64,000 bases of DNA from Phymorhynchus buccinoides (Eukaryota; Mollusca; Gastropoda; Neogastropoda; Raphitomidae): assembly GCA_017654935.2 (NCBI GenBank), contig CM065712.1, positions 28,462,412-28,526,411 on the forward strand, given 5' to 3'. Of the stretch, positions 36,919 through 47,600 are shown piece by piece. The notes beneath the pieces were generated by a model. The model was not told the origin of the DNA, ran no database searches, and saw only the letters and a program-made list of their open reading frames with translations. The position numbers and the translations under genes were made by a program. How positions within the stretch are numbered: the stretch's first letter is position 1; each line of letters opens with the position of its first letter.

Positions 36919-37535
36919 CAGGGTTCCCACAAGTCTTGAAAAGTGCTGGGACGGTATTCATGTCGAGATAGCATGAGACTTAGCATGATGCTAACTTAGA
37001 AGCTCTTCCAATAATCCTATTATTGGAAGAGCTTCTAAGTTAGCATCATGCTAAGTCTCATGCTATCTCGACATGAATACCGTCCCTGGAAAACTAGCAA
37101 GGCCTTTTCCAGGGCTTGAAAAGTGCTGGAAAAACAGCACATGCCTAAAGCTCCTGGAAAAGTCCTGGAATTTTCTTAATTTGCTGGCCAGATTCTCAAG
37201 TTTCAAGCAAGAAAAACCAACACTCGATCTCTTTGTAAAATATATATAGTAAAACTGAAAGTTAGCACTTGGGGTTTTTTTTTATTCAAACTTTTGACCG
37301 CCTGATATTGCGACAGCAGACGACCATGCTACTGCATGTGGACTTTTGGTGTGTGTAGGTTTTGTAGTTTCAAGTAATTAGAATAGTTCAATATTAGCAT
37401 ACCTCTTACCGTAATGCTTATTATCCATATTACAAGCAGTATTTTCAGTCCTTGAAATTCACCAGCATGGTCCTCACCTGGAACAGTCCTGGAAAAGTCC
37501 TTGAATTTTTCTTTAAGAGATCTGTGGGAACCCTG
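36919..37535 (+). mobile_element. hAT-like non-autonomous element, copy 2
   Basis: Ends cagggttcccac and gtgggaaccctg. Flanking octanucleotides actcaatt and actcatgt agree at 6 of 8 positions, fitting the 8-bp target duplication of hAT elements. Subterminal blocks match the copy at 9,023. No finger remnant is evident. A perfect palindrome is nested near the left end. Confidence 0.82.
36948..37086. repeat. Perfect 139-bp palindrome (68-bp arms, 3-bp centre)
   Basis: Arms 36,948-37,015 and 37,019-37,086 are exact reverse complements, with centre cct. The left arm begins gggacggtattcatgtcgag and ends cttccaataat. It interrupts the hAT element. The complete lack of mismatches suggests recent origin. 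Confidence 0.97.
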
Positions 37536-37599
37536 ACTCATGTTTGTGCAGTGCGTTTGTTTTGTGACGCGTTTGTTTCATGTCTGCCCTGATTATGTA

Positions 37600-38240
37600 A
37601 CCTGTCGTGATGTCTCGTACACATAGATTAGACGTCACGCATGTTTAGTCACATGTTAATATAAGATGTCAAATCACATGGTTATGTTATTTCTTTGTCG
37701 AAGTCCCTTGTTCCGGATTGAGTCACATAATGTATATTGTGATATATAGAGTCATATATATTCTGTCTTTGTGCAACACTCGTGTTGTTCAGTCACATAT
37801 GTATTTGTGGAATCTGTTCCGTAATGATGCGTCGAAACACATGTTTTGTAGAGTCTACTGTGATGTGGTGAGTCACATATGTGTTTGTAGGTGTGTATAG
37901 AGAATGATGCGATTAAAACCTTTTCATCGCCAGTGTAGCTGCTCTGCACCACACAGATTTAACGGCCATGTCACTAAAACGCATGTAATCAGGGTCTGTT
38001 GTCCAATGACTGTTTCTTCTTAATGTTAGGAGATAAGGAAAGGTCTAATGCCATAAAGGAATCCCCAGCACTGGGCAAACAAAACTTTTCTATTCCCAGG
38101 CAAGTTTGATGTCAAATTTAAGCTAAAAACAACAACTGTCTGGCGTTGAAAGGGTTTTAAACATATGTTTGTTAATAGTCAAATGTTATGTGATAAGTCG
38201 CATACGTGTTTGTAGGAGTCTAGATAATGATGTCTTGAGA
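37600..38240 (+). repeat. Degenerate repeat of gtcacatatgtgtttgt units
   Basis: Related phrases (agtcacatatgtatttgtgg, agtcacatatgtgtttgtag, agtcgcatacgtgtttgtag) recur about every 80 bp. PB1 copy 3 is inserted inside the series. Confidence 0.6.
37913..38160 (-). mobile_element. PB1 MITE copy 3
   Basis: Ends ttaaaaccttttcatcgcc and ggcgttgaaagggttttaa with TTAA at both edges; 248 bp, short form. Confidence 0.8.
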
Positions 38241-38539
38241 CATTTATGTGTCTCGTTTGTAGTAGGAGTCCACAATGTGCTGAACATGCCACATAACTTT
38301 GTCTGTAGCTTGCGATCATTCTTTGGTCATGATAGCTCTTGTCATTATGGACTTATATAGTCAGTAATTCATATTTGTCAGACACGTCCTTTGTTTTGCG
38401 GGTATTACTCAGTGATGTTGATTAGGAATTTTCAACACCATAATCAGCGATCGGCATTATCAAGGCATTGTTGAGTTTTGAAATTCAAGCTTGTGGGATT
38501 TGAACTTAGCCTCTCCAGTGCCGACAACGTATGCGTCCT

Positions 38540-38766
38540 CTATTGGCCACTGCATTGACCACCTTTACAAGAGTGAATGCCCTTGGTGGGTGGGGGAAGA
38601 TGCTTGAGTACTGACCAAACAAGGGAATAACTCTCGCCAACAACCCAATTTGAGGCCACTGAATGGCTGCCTTTTGCAAGAGTGAATGCCCTTTTGGATA
38701 CTGACCAACAAGGGATTAACTCTTGTATTCAAGGGCGTTAATAACCCTAGTTGCAGTGGCCAATAG
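38540..38766 (+). mobile_element. TIR element (ctattggccactgca ends), copy 2
   Basis: Best-preserved copy: ctattggccactgca at the left and tgcagtggccaatag at the right, with the paired internal agtgaatgccc/tactgaccaa repeats. Confidence 0.9.
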
Positions 38767-39477
38767 CGCTTCAGTACTTGCCACCGACGTATACATACAT
38801 CGCCTTACCTAGCGATTTCGGGAGGTGTATTTGTTGGCTCGGCAAATCAGTGTGATGCTGTTCTGTTGACAAATATCTTGTGGGGAACGAATACAGCTAA
38901 AAACGAAAGGCAGATTCTCTATGCACATAGAGTTGTTTGCTGAAGCTGCTGGTTTCGTGTGATCAGACACAGACAGTACAGACTGTATAATGCTTTTAGG
39001 AGAATTCTGTTTTGTTCAGTTGGAGTAAAACGGACATTACGAAAGCTCATTCTTTTTCTAATCAGACCATGTCAGTGATGTGGTTGAAGATGGCGACCGC
39101 CAAGTCTTGTTTTGAAAATTATTAAGAAGAAAAAAAAAGCGAGAGGAATTTCTAACCTCCGCAGGTCAAACCTTTTCCATTTTTTCTTTCTTTCGCTATC
39201 GTCAGACCCACAGACTGGTTTGTTACATTTGGTTTTTATCGGTTGTCCAGCTCTCCGTTAAGTTTCTTTGCACATCGTTGGTTTGTCAATTTTTATTTTT
39301 ATTATTTTTTTTTTGAGTCAAAAGTTGCGCAAAAAGACATATCGCTTGCAACGTCTTGTTGAGTTACTTATTATTATTATATTTGGATTGTTTTGTTTTT
39401 GTCGAGTTTTGAGAAAAAAGGGTGACCATACTCTGTGACTTGGTTTATTTTCTTCCTCGGCGATTAGAAGAAGTGTG
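38767..39477. other. No gene seen
   Basis: Plain sequence leading into the octamer array. Confidence 0.5.
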
Positions 39478-39729
39478 TACTCATTTGCATAGCGTGGTAC
39501 TACTCATTTGCATAGTGTTGTACTACTCATTTGCATAGCGAGGTACTACACTCATTTGCATGGTGTGGTACTACTCATTTACATAGTGCAGTACTACTCA
39601 TTTGCATAGTGTGGTACTACTCATTTGCATAGTGCAGTACTACTCATTTGCATAGTGTGGTACTAATTTGCATAGTATGGTACTACTCATTTGCATAGTA
39701 TGGTACTACTAATTTGCATAGTGCGGTAT
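39478..39729 (+). repeat. 23-bp tandem repeat carrying octamer motifs
   Basis: Eleven units of about 23 bp (actcatttgcatagtgtggt then act). Ten contain the exact octamer ATTTGCAT (starting 39,483, 39,506, 39,529, 39,554, 39,600, 39,623, 39,646, 39,666, 39,689, 39,712); one reads ATTTACAT (39,577). ATTTGCAT is the classical POU-domain octamer site. Spacing is mostly 23 bp. Confidence 0.95.
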
Positions 39730-40128
39730 GTACTGCATACTTACTAGTGTACACTTATAGGTGGTATTGGAGCTGCTAGTGTTCCAGTTCATGTACTGTG
39801 TCGGGGGGGGGGGGGGGGGGGGGTCCATGTCTTATATTCAGAGTGAAAGTGGACCCCCCAAAAAAAGATCAGCATTATGACAGTTGGGTCCTGTGTTTTT
39901 TGACTGTTCGTTTTTTGTTTTTTGTGTGGTTGTATTTGTTTATTGTTTCTTTCTTTCTTATTGTGGTGGAATTATTTGATGATTAAGTTTTGTTTTTAAA
40001 TGTCAAACTCTCTCGTGCGTGCGTGCAATGGATTCGTTTCCTTTCATTATCGTAGTAAAACCACTCGCCTCAAAGGTCTAAGAAGAACGGCTCAATTTGT
40101 GTTTGCGCATAATCAATCATCCGCAATA
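39730..40128. other. No gene seen; poly(G)
   Basis: A 21-G run at 39,803-39,823. Otherwise plain. Confidence 0.5.
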
Positions 40129-40307
40129 CAGTGGAAACTCCCTTAGAAGACCTCCCATTATAAGACGCCCTCCCATATAAGACCTACTTCTCTGAGACAT
40201 TGCCCTTCTTTGCAAGTATTAAAATTACCTCCCTCTAAGACCCCTCCCTTGTAAGACCTCATTTTGGATGATTTTTGAAGGTCTTAACTGGGAGGGGGGT
40301 TCTACTG
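40129..40307 (-). mobile_element. T1 MITE copy 4
   Basis: Ends cagtggaaactccctta and, at the right, ggggttctactg. The interior is the T1 unit inverted (gagacattgcccttctttgc). Single unit, not expanded. Confidence 0.85.
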
Positions 40308-40422
40308 CGTATGCCAGTGTAGGTAGTTTGAATGTAATTGGAAATGATGTTAATCAGCCCTGCCAATGTTTTCTTGTTTGAAAAGAATCATTGCAATGGA
40401 TAAATAAATGAATAAATAAATA

Positions 40423-40831
40423 GGGCAGTGGGTGTGGATGCCTCGTGCCTAGTGGATGCTGGGAGCTGGACGACCCCACCCCATCCACGAGTCTCTCCCC
40501 GTGGGGATACTGGGGGGTCTTTCGTAAAAATGGTTCCCCCACCTTCTAGAAGTTCTGTGCTTGTAACTTCCTCTAATCTGCCTCTCTCTTTGACTCTGCC
40601 TTTTCCCTTTGCTTTCTGTCATCTACTATCTCTCTGACTTATTATCGGCCCCATTCTCCTGCCTTTTTTCAACAAAATCTTCCAAATAATTTGTCTCCTT
40701 TGAGCTCCTCCGAAATCGGAATGTGTCGGCTGTACGCAGCGGGGAGACCAGTTAAAACTGAAAGCCACACATACATACGTACCTTACCCATTATGGCCAT
40801 ACGGCCTGGGAACACAGAAGAAGAAGAAGAA
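40423..40831 (+). mobile_element. SINE-B copy, type I tail, near full length
   Basis: Begins gggcagtgggtgtggatgcc and runs through ccccgtggggatactggggg, ccaccttctagaagttctgt and cctccgaaatcggaatgtgt to attatggccatacggcctgg and (gaa)n. AT-rich flanking repeats (ataaataaat) probably represent the target duplication. Confidence 0.85.
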
Positions 40832-41801
40832 TAAATAAATAAATGATGATTACCTTGAAAACTTATGGGGGATAGTGTAGCCAGAAGATGCCAAATATCC
40901 TTTAAAAAAAAAAATGGTGTCCGCAATTTTGTACACAATCTGTATTACGACATTCAACTGCATACATACTGTTTTGGTGATACACACTAGACTAGTCCAT
41001 TATAATAATGACGCTACTGGCAGACATCGGTTTCCCCGTTATAACATAATATACATGTCGTTTTGCTTTGCTTTTTTGTTTATTCGTTTTGTTTATTGCT
41101 TGTTTCAATCAGGGACTGTGTATATATATCAGTTGCTGTGTGCGAAGGTTTCTCTTTGGCTTAGTTTTTTGTTGTTGATTTTGTTATGGGTGTTTTTGTT
41201 GTGTGTGTGGGGGTGGGGGTGGGGGGGGGGGGGGGGCTATGGGAGTGTGTGGGGGGGGTGTTTTCCTTCATAGTTTAGTTGGTGCTTTCTTTCTTTCTTT
41301 TTGGGTATAGTCAAATTATAGTGTACATTGAATGTATGTGTGTGCATTATATAAAGGTTTCGTGTGTGTTTGTTTTTTTTCTTCTCTCCCCCCCCCCCCC
41401 CCCACCTTTTTGTTGTTGTTGTTGTTGTTGTTGCTTGATCGTGTTCTTTTCTCGTCGTCATTCACCGGAGGAAGATGTTCTCATAACGTCGCCTCGGATT
41501 AAACCGTTTCGAACACGGCAGGACAATTGTTTCGTGAGACCATCTTCGATAATATTACTGTTGTCCATCCAAGCATACCTTGTGCATTGGCTGATGCTTG
41601 CGAATCCCCGCTTTTTTTCTTCTCTCCCCCCCCCCCCCCCCTTTTACCCCACTCCCCTTCATCCTCCCCCCCCTCTCCATTTTACGAAGACGATTAAAGA
41701 ACATCAAAATTCATGGAGTAAGAAAAAAACATCTGACTGCATTCTTACCCCGTTCTTCTTTCTTTTTTTTAAATTGTAAAATGAGACTCAGAGAGTTAGA
41801 T
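40832..41801. other. No gene seen; G and C runs
   Basis: G-rich 41,206-41,236, C runs at about 41,388-41,403 and 41,626-41,641, and (gtt)n at 41,413-41,433. Proline-rich open frames here are artefacts of the C runs. Confidence 0.5.
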
Positions 41802-42009
41802 CTATTGGCATGTTTTGCTAGAGTGAATGCCCTTGGCAGATGCTCGAGTGCTGACCAAACAAGGGATTGACGACTCTCGCCAATAACCCTGTTTGAGGCC
41901 GGTAAATGGCTGCCTTTCGCAAGAGTGAGTGCCCTTTTCAGTACTGACCAACAAGGGATTCACTCTCACTGCCAAGGGCGTTAGTAACCCGAGTTGCAGT
42001 GGTCGATAG
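41802..42009 (+). mobile_element. TIR element (ctattgg ends), copy 3
   Basis: Diverged copy of the 30,430 and 38,540 element; retains gcaagagtgagtgccctttt and caagggcgttagtaacccg. Confidence 0.8.
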
Positions 42010-42169
42010 GACAGTGATACTTTTTTTTTATATTTGACAGTAAAAGTACATCAAGTAGACATACAAAAATCAAGTCGTACATATATTTTTTTTTTTAAAT
42101 GGAATAAAATAAGACTACATACAGTCATGCGAGTTTGAGAAGTCGTGTGATTAAAAAAATGATAATGAT

Positions 42170-42353
42170 CAGGGCTCCCATTTGGGGGTCTATGAAGCAC
42201 TAAAATTCTAAAGGACCCTCTAAAAGAATGTGCAGGGGGTCCCAGGGATGCGCTAGAAAAATTCTTTTTCGCATTCGCTATGCCACTGGGACCCTCTATG
42301 CTGTAAGTGGAGTCCCTGAGACCCCTTGTTTTGCGGGACAATTGGGAGCCCTG
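42170..42353. mobile_element. hAT-like MITE (cagggctccca ends)
   Basis: 184 bp with ends cagggctccca and tgggagccctg. Flanking octamers ataatgat and ataatatt are similar (6 of 8). Non-coding. Confidence 0.8.
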
Positions 42354-42738
42354 ATAATATTAATGAAAATGATTTAAAAAACCGATTTGGTTTTTTGGGT
42401 GTGTGTGTGTGTAAGAATTTGCCATACTTAGTTTGTTGTCATTTGTGGGTTTTTTTATTGTTTTTAAAAAAAAACATTTCTGTTTCAATAACTTTATTTT
42501 AGAGTTTCTTACCGTTTGAAACAAAGTAAATTTGGATGTGTAGTTTTGAAGAATTGGGTGGAAAAATAGTTGTAGGTGTTCGTTACGAATTCAACTAAAG
42601 AGAAGGTGAAATATAAATACCTTTTGTACATTTTGTTGACCTTGTTCTTAATTAAGGTGATTCAGTTGAGTTAATAATATTCAGTGACGTGTGATCGTGT
42701 AGAAGATGGAAAAGGCTGGGCGTAAAATCTTAACGAAG
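42354..42738. other. No gene seen
   Basis: T-rich sequence. Confidence 0.5.
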
Positions 42739-42749
42739 ATACTGTTCTC

Positions 42750-43146
42750 ACGGGGCAGTGGGTGGATGCCTCGTGCCTCCATGCGGGGAGCTGGACGACC
42801 CCATCCCCTCCACGAGTCTCTCCCCGTGGGGATACCGGGGGGTCTTTTGTAAAATTAGTTCCCCCACCTTCTGGAAGTTCTGTGCTTGTAACTTCCTCCA
42901 TTCTGCCACTCTCTTTGACTCTGCCTTTTCCCTTTGCTTTCTATCATCTACCATCTCTCTGACTTATTATCGGCCCCATTCTCCTGCCCTTTTTTTCAAA
43001 AAATCTTCCAAATTATTTTTCTTCTTCGAGCTCCTCCGAAATCGGAATGTGTCGGCTGAGCGGGGGAGACCAGTGAGAGCTGAAAACCGGACACCTGCGT
43101 ACCTTACCCATTATGGCCATATGGCCTGGGAAGAAGAAGAAGAAGA
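42750..43146 (+). mobile_element. SINE-B copy, type I tail, with target duplication
   Basis: Flanked by atactgttctc at 42,739-42,749 and 43,147-43,157. Begins ggggcagtgggtggatgcct and ends tatggcctgggaagaagaag. The exact 11-bp duplication defines the element's borders and its length of about 397 bp. No RNA polymerase III boxes were confidently identified, so it could be a truncated LINE end. Confidence 0.92.
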
Positions 43147-43157
43147 ATACTGTTCTC

Positions 43158-43490
43158 GAATTTGTTTGTTTTAACTTGTTTTTTTTTTATCCGGTTTCAA
43201 TTATTTATTTTGGTATCGTCTCTGTGATTTTGTTACAGGTTTTGTTTCGTTTCTAAAGCTTCTTTTTATAATCAGAAACGCGTTTGCGAAGTTGCAGAAG
43301 TGGGGCAAAGGTTGAAAGGAGGTTTGTAAATAGATTATTTTTCCATTTCTTTTTGCCAAAATGCTGCGTGGTTTTGTTGACATTTAGTACTTAAGTTTGC
43401 GACAGCAACCAAAACGGGGGGCAGAATGGCATTGTGGGAAATATCAATGTTTGACTTTTTGTTTGTTTAAATGGTTTCAAAGTTATGTGG
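43158..43490. other. No gene seen
   Basis: AT-rich sequence. Confidence 0.5.
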
Positions 43491-43608
43491 TGTAGAGTGG
43501 CACAGTGGTAGCGCGTTCGCTTCGTGTCAAGTAAACCCGAGTTCGAACCTGGGTACAGGGGATTTTTTTCCTCTCACTTTGCACTAGGCCTTACGGTCTG
43601 AACGTGGA

Positions 43609-43639
<31 letters not shown>

Positions 43640-43870
43640 CGTGTGCCCATGCACTTAGCATACGTTAAACCCAGTGGCAACGAAAAAGTTGTCATTTGGT
43701 CAAAATTTACCCCCCCCCCCCCTTCCTTCCTCATCAGTCACACATAAATCGCATGCAAAAAAAAAAAAAAAAAAATTCGGTGGCGCGCCTCTGGATGCGA
43801 CGCGCTCTCCAGGTGGGAGCAACCCGAATTTCACAGAGACGCCTCTGTGACTATAAAGTACCTAATACCT
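43491..43870 (+). mobile_element. SINE-A copy 2, full length
   Basis: Best example of the family. Head tgtagagtggcacagtgg with A-box tggcacagtgg (43,498-43,508) and B-box gagttcgaacc (43,539-43,549). Middle ggagtctttcggatgagacg, then a poly(A)/ggtggcgcgcctctg linker, core ctccaggtgggagcaacccg, and tail agtacctaatacct. A C run (43,709-43,721) and an A run lie inside. Confidence 0.93.
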
Positions 43871-44055
43871 TTATTTATCACCCAAGAAGGGCCTTTCTTT
43901 AAAGAAAAAAAGTTGTACCATCAGAAAGAAAACGACGTGTATTTTGTTGTGTTGATGAGAAATTTGTCAACACCGTTATATTCGGGTAAATTTTAAATAT
44001 TTCAGTTTTTAGATACAGCACCCCCACCCCCTCCTTATCATTCTAAAACAAAAAA

Positions 44056-44097
<42 letters not shown>

Positions 44098-45469
44098 TTT
44101 TGCTATTTTAATCACCTTTTTTTAATGTAAACTTTGCGTTTTGAACGCAGCGATGCGACAGTGTACAAGTTGACTGATCAGTTGTCTATCGTAAAATGGT
44201 TTACAACACTGACATTTTTCGTAACTATTACGTTCTTAACAACAACAATAACGAAAGGTTTTAATTTAAGGTCATTTAAACAAGAACTTGTTGTTGGGTT
44301 TTTTTGCCTAATTTTTGGTATTGGTTTGTTTGGTTTCAAGCATCTAAAAGGATGAGTTTGTTGGTGCTGATGAGAGTGTTATCGGATGAATTATTTTTTA
44401 TTTTTTTTTAAAAATTATGTTACAATATTTTGGCTCGATGTTGTTCTTCGATACATGTTGAATTTAAAAAAATGCTAGTCCTCTGTTGTCATTATTATTA
44501 TTATTGCCGTGATATGTTATATTATACGAGTTCTGTAAGAACATAGTGTTGTCACACGTTGAAACCTGGAGTATAATAAATCTAGGGGAAGGGGGGGGGG
44601 GGGGGGGACTATTACTATTATATAAGTGAGTTTTGGTGACCGATTTTTTTTTTCTTTCATGTTGAATCTTGTTTTGGTGATTTTTTTGTTCTTTTTTCAT
44701 GTTAAATCTTATGGATTTGTTATTTCAATGTTTTGGTAGGTTTTTTTTTTGGGGGGGTTTGTTTTTGTTTTCTTTGATAGGGTGAGCGTGTTTTTTTTGT
44801 TTTTTATATATATATATGTTCGTATTATTTTGTTCACATTATATTTTATGTATAAATTCTTTCAGGTTAAGTTTTTGTTTATTTTTTAAAATGAATGTTG
44901 GTAGTTTGGTTTTTCCTGTATGTGTGTGGGGGGTGGGGGGGGGGTGGGGGGGGGGGGGGTTCTTTGCTTGGTTTTGTGTGCAAGTTTTTTTGTTTGTATT
45001 TTGATGATTTGTTTGCGTATAATTTTGGCAGGGGTTGGTGTCATTTTTGTTTTCAAATCTCCGTCTTGCCGCGTAATACCATCAAAGGTTGGAAAGTGTA
45101 TTATTGTGTGTGTGTGTGTGTGTATATGTATATTATATTGTTTGTTTGTGTGCAGAGGAAAGTTGATTTTTTTTCTGAATTTTTGTTTTTTTTAACTCAT
45201 TCAAAACTGATGAGAGCAGTCATACATATTAATTATTGTATATTAATCATATTATCGTTGCTGGATTATGAAAATAAAAGTGATTTGTTTTTGCCAAAAT
45301 CGGGGTGTGAGGACTTGGGTTGAGAGAGGGGTGCGGGTGTGTGTGTGTGCGCGTGTGCCTGCGTATGTGTGAGAGAGAGAGGTTTTTTTGTCCTACCTCG
45401 TTCCTTTGTTCCCTTCTTCCTTCTTTCTTTCCCTCCATCTTTTCTTGCTCCTTTCCTTCCGTTTTTTTA
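43871..45469. other. 1.6 kb without a gene; extreme poly(G) tracts
   Basis: A 38-G run at 44,056-44,093, with further G-rich runs at about 44,588-44,607 and 44,928-44,960, and (TG)n near 45,106-45,123. The + strand is strongly T/G-rich. Open frames are low-complexity. Confidence 0.55.
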
Positions 45470-45850
45470 GTCCCCGAGCCGAAGGTTCAGGGAGCTATTG
45501 TTTTTGTCTGATCCGTCCGGCGTGCCTCCGTCCGTCTTTCTCAAAAACTATTCAGTCTATCATCATCAAATTTGGTATACTAGTTGGCCAAGACGCAAGC
45601 TATCCACTGATGCATTTAGTTTTACATTAAGGTCAAGGTTGCGCCAGTTACGGGGTTCAAACCCCGAAACACATAATCGCTAATATCTCGCGAAGTTTTG
45701 CTTGTATTTCAATGCAGTTTTTTTTCACAACATTTCTTGATGAATGGTCTATAACACAGTTGTCATGAATTTTTCTGTGCGCTCGTGTGCGCATGATCGC
45801 GCGCGCTCAAATCACGGGTCCGAACCCCAAGGCTATATATGAAAAAAAAA
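45470..45850 (+). other. Unique-looking block, possible dispersed element
   Basis: Contains ctatcatcatcaaatttggt and tttacattaaggtcaaggtt, and a perfect short hairpin cggggttcaaaccccg that includes a B-box-like gttcaaacc. Style resembles dispersed repeats of marine invertebrates, but there is no second copy here. Confidence 0.35.
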
Positions 45851-46247
45851 ACTACTCAGTTACGTGCTGTTTTGATGCGTTTTTATGTATGTGCACAGCC
45901 GACACATTCCGATTTCCGAGTAGCTCTCGATGCTGCGAGGGGACTTTGCAGCCCGTCGGAGTTGCACTTGTTTTTCTTTTAATTTATACCATCCTCCCAT
46001 GCATTCACTTTCTTTTTTTCCCCAACCTTCTTTCCTTCGATTTCCTTTCTTCCTCTTTTCCCTTTTGAAAGTTTCCCTCCCCCTCCCTCCCTTTCAGACC
46101 TTATTTGCTTTCTCTCTCCCTACCTCCCTCCCTCCCTTTCCTCCCCCCTCCCCCCCCCCCCATTTCCCCACTCCCACCTGATTCCGTAATGACTTCATTT
46201 TAATTCTTATACTTGTTTTTCCATTTCTTCCTTTCTTCCTTCCCTTT
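45851..46247. other. Pyrimidine-rich, no gene seen
   Basis: tccctccctccc-type sequence at 46,070-46,170. Confidence 0.5.
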
Positions 46248-46917
46248 GTAACCTAGCACCACGAAAGGGACATTAAGTGTTAAACTGACCATTCTGAAAA
46301 AATGTATGCCTTTAAAAACTTCAGTCAATTCTCTTTCTATTGATACAAAAAACATTCTTGTATCTTTTTCCGTTCCAAAGTTATGAGCATTTAAAGTAGT
46401 AGGGTGAGTGTCAGCCATTTTGAGAAAAACAGTCTAAAGTCTAGCCTAGCTGAAGAAAATGCATTGACCTACTTGTTTTTAAAGCATTTATAAGATCATT
46501 TACAGACCTTATTAATCCTTTCGCCGCCAGAATGTTTTCAGCCACACCCCACACCCCCCATTAAACTTAACTGGGTAGAGAAAAAAATATATCTGCAATA
46601 TTGAGAATTCCTTTGTAGCATTCATATCTTTATAGGCCTATCCTTACCTCCCAAAATTAAGAAAATAGGATCTTCGGATAACAGGCCCTGATTTGATGCC
46701 TTTTAGTGACATGGGTGTTAAACCTTTGTGGTGCATAAATGCGACATTGGCGGTGAAAGGGTTAAAGACCGTCCTTTATAAACATGAAAACTAAAATGTC
46801 AGTGAACACGAAAATACCCATAACTCAAAATTGACAAAAAAAATATTTTTGACTTTGCAAGCCTGTTGTGAGAAACTAGCCCAGCGACTTAATGTCCCTT
46901 TCATGGGGCTGGGTCAC
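46248..46917 (-). mobile_element. T2 MITE copy 5 with PB1 nested inside
   Basis: Ends gtaacctagcaccacgaaag and gggctgggtcac; orientation inverted relative to the other T2 copies (gacttaatgtccctttcatg at the right). Removing 46,512-46,761 rejoins a normal T2 interior (gaccttattaaagaccgtcc). Confidence 0.88.
46512..46765 (+). mobile_element. PB1 MITE copy 4, nested in T2
   Basis: 254 bp short form with ttaatcctttcgccgcc and ggcggtgaaagggttaa. The host TTAA is duplicated on both sides. Confidence 0.92.
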
Positions 46918-47600
46918 ATTTGACAACCACAGCCCTCATTGAGTGTTTGGGGATCTAATCAAACCTTTTCTTTTTTAAAATAGTCTATTATAGTTCCGTC
47001 AACAGCTATATGGTCATCTCAGGACTGTCAACGCGTAAAGTTCAACCACGGATAACAAAACGCACATCAACGATTCTTAACAATGTTCAAAAACCTGAAA
47101 ACCCAACAAAAAGTAGTACAATTCATAACATAACACCTCCATCATTACCCTCCACCTCCATCATTACCCTGTAGCACATAATTCCAGACAGTGCTGGAAA
47201 CGTCCAGCCATTCCGCTCTACTTATCGGATCCAGGTTATAAAAAAACAGTTGTTGTTGTTGTTCCCTGGCTTAACGACTCCAGGGATCATCCCAACAGCC
47301 AGAGCACTTGAACAATTCAGTACAAATGCACCAGCTAGGGATGAGAACATTACGTGTGTGACCGTTTTTGATTACCCCGCCATGTGGGCAGTCACACTCC
47401 GTCTTCGGGGGATTTTAGACCGATGATGTTATGCTGGGAGCTTGTCATGGCTTAAGACAGTCCCCACACAACCACTCAGAGCATAACAACATTTTGATGT
47501 AGCCTTGGCGTTCTAGCTTATGTCAACTGGTCTGACACAGCCTCATGCCAAGGCAAAAAAAACAGTAAAAAGGATAACAAACATACCAGTAAAAATATAT
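46918..47600. other. No gene seen; possible dispersed repeat
   Basis: 47,250-47,540 (cccgccatgtgggcagtcac, actccgtcttcgggggattt, cttaagacagtccccacaca) has balanced composition and could be an old retroposon or small unique block. No second copy here. Confidence 0.4.

Noticed and set aside
43491..43560. Functional tRNA gene
   Set aside because: A and B boxes are present but the sequence continues into the shared SINE-A body and occurs in many copies; a full acceptor stem was not seen.
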